Source of the DNA: Microbacterium sp. MF43
GTDB lineage: Bacteria > Actinomycetota > Actinomycetes > Actinomycetales > Microbacteriaceae
DNA: 64,000 nucleotides
Assembly: GCF_012847295.1 (NCBI RefSeq)
Contig: NZ_JABBDY010000002.1
Location: 248,001-312,000, forward strand
Direction of reading: 5' to 3'
Shown here in pieces: positions 63,816 to 64,000 of this stretch; within the stretch, counting starts at the first letter, position 1, and every line of letters starts with the position of its first letter. The notes below the pieces were generated by a model that saw only the letters and a list, made by a program, of their open reading frames with translations, was not told the DNA's origin and ran no database searches. The translations under genes were made by a program, and so were the position numbers.

Positions 63816-64000
63816 CTGTCAGTTTGGAAAGTGTCCGTCCCCCGCCACGACGTGTTCACCCGCAGCGGCGTGGCCGCCACGGTGGCCGCTCCCACGACCT
63901 CCGCACCGGCGTCCCGCAGCGCTCGCACGGCCTCGGCGAGGCTGGCGCCGGTGGTCACGACATCGTCGACGACGATGACGCGGCGGCCAGAGGCATCCGT
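63812..64000 (-). CDS. comF: ComF-family phosphoribosyltransferase-like protein, C-terminal part
   Basis: Only the last 62 residues are inside the window. They contain the PRPP-binding motif [13 protein letters not shown], followed by [20 protein letters not shown], typical of ComF/GntX proteins. The gene continues past the window end. Order comF-hpf-(insert)-secA on the same strand agrees with the M. tuberculosis arrangement. Confidence 0.85.
   Translation of the reverse strand, partial: TDASGRRVIVVDDVVTTGASLAEAVRALRDAGAEVVGAATVAATPLRVNTSWRGTDTFQTDR

Overview
The window is 64 kb of very GC-rich, gene-dense chromosome (about 61 protein genes, no tRNA, rRNA, IS element or CRISPR seen). Gene content (WhiB, SigR/RsrA with a zinc-type anti-sigma factor, Kgd, GuaB1, Rv3235-like protein, PspA next to a TPM protein), GTG starts and the recurrent GGATGCC/GGCATCC heptamer point to an actinobacterium, most likely a Microbacteriaceae member close to Microbacterium. 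This assignment is inference from content, not from a search.

Layout. 0.1-4.4 kb: a membrane TPM/coiled-coil protein with PspA, then an arginase-family enzyme coupled to a small HExxH protein. 4.4-7.6 kb: a small secreted protein, an iron-box-controlled siderophore-interacting-like protein, a tyrosine phosphatase/AhpD pair and an alpha/beta hydrolase. 7.7-12.9 kb: a complete five-gene peptide-type ABC importer with four consecutive stop/start overlaps. 12.9-14.5 kb: a protealysin-type M4 protease overlapping its probable emfourin inhibitor. 14.5-17.6 kb: GNAT, uracil-DNA glycosylase, AlaX-like editing protein and SDR. 17.7-22.6 kb: methionine genes metY and metX, separated by a terpene-cyclase-fold protein, a DUF2332 protein and a small repeat element. 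22.6-28.8 kb: Nudix, an FtsX-type permease whose partner ATPase has an internal deletion, a thiamine-binding protein, a GT87-like membrane protein, NnrD and an old-yellow-enzyme flavoprotein. 28.8-34 kb: two CNNM/CBS proteins, a DUF559-like protein and GuaB1. 34-39.5 kb: kgd and an APC permease with a repeat tail. 39.5-44.2 kb: glpD, TetR, an alkyl-DHAP-synthase-like flavoprotein and a diacylglycerol kinase. 44.2-64 kb: rsrA-sigR, aroA, rsgA, bcp, whiB, pdtaS-like kinase, CpaE-like and SAF proteins, an Rv3235-like protein, alaA-like aminotransferase, secA, hpf and comF. As far as I recall the M. tuberculosis map (Rv3219-Rv3242c), this last block has much the same set of genes; here a PadR gene, a small ORF, a DEAD-box helicase and a coiled-coil protein lie between secA and hpf.

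Two window-wide patterns stand out. First, about 25 genes have a TANNNT-like hexamer ending close to 6 nt before the start codon, which predicts leaderless mRNAs; in three cases the TA(G) of this hexamer is also the UAG stop of the upstream gene. Second, a CGGATGCC...GGCATCCG pair builds several intergenic hairpins, most of them at gene ends. Other observations worth attention are two large coiled-coil paralogues at opposite ends of the window (one membrane-anchored with a TPM domain, one without), a deleted ABC ATPase, a 171-bp unit bounded by direct repeats, and a 36-bp palindrome.
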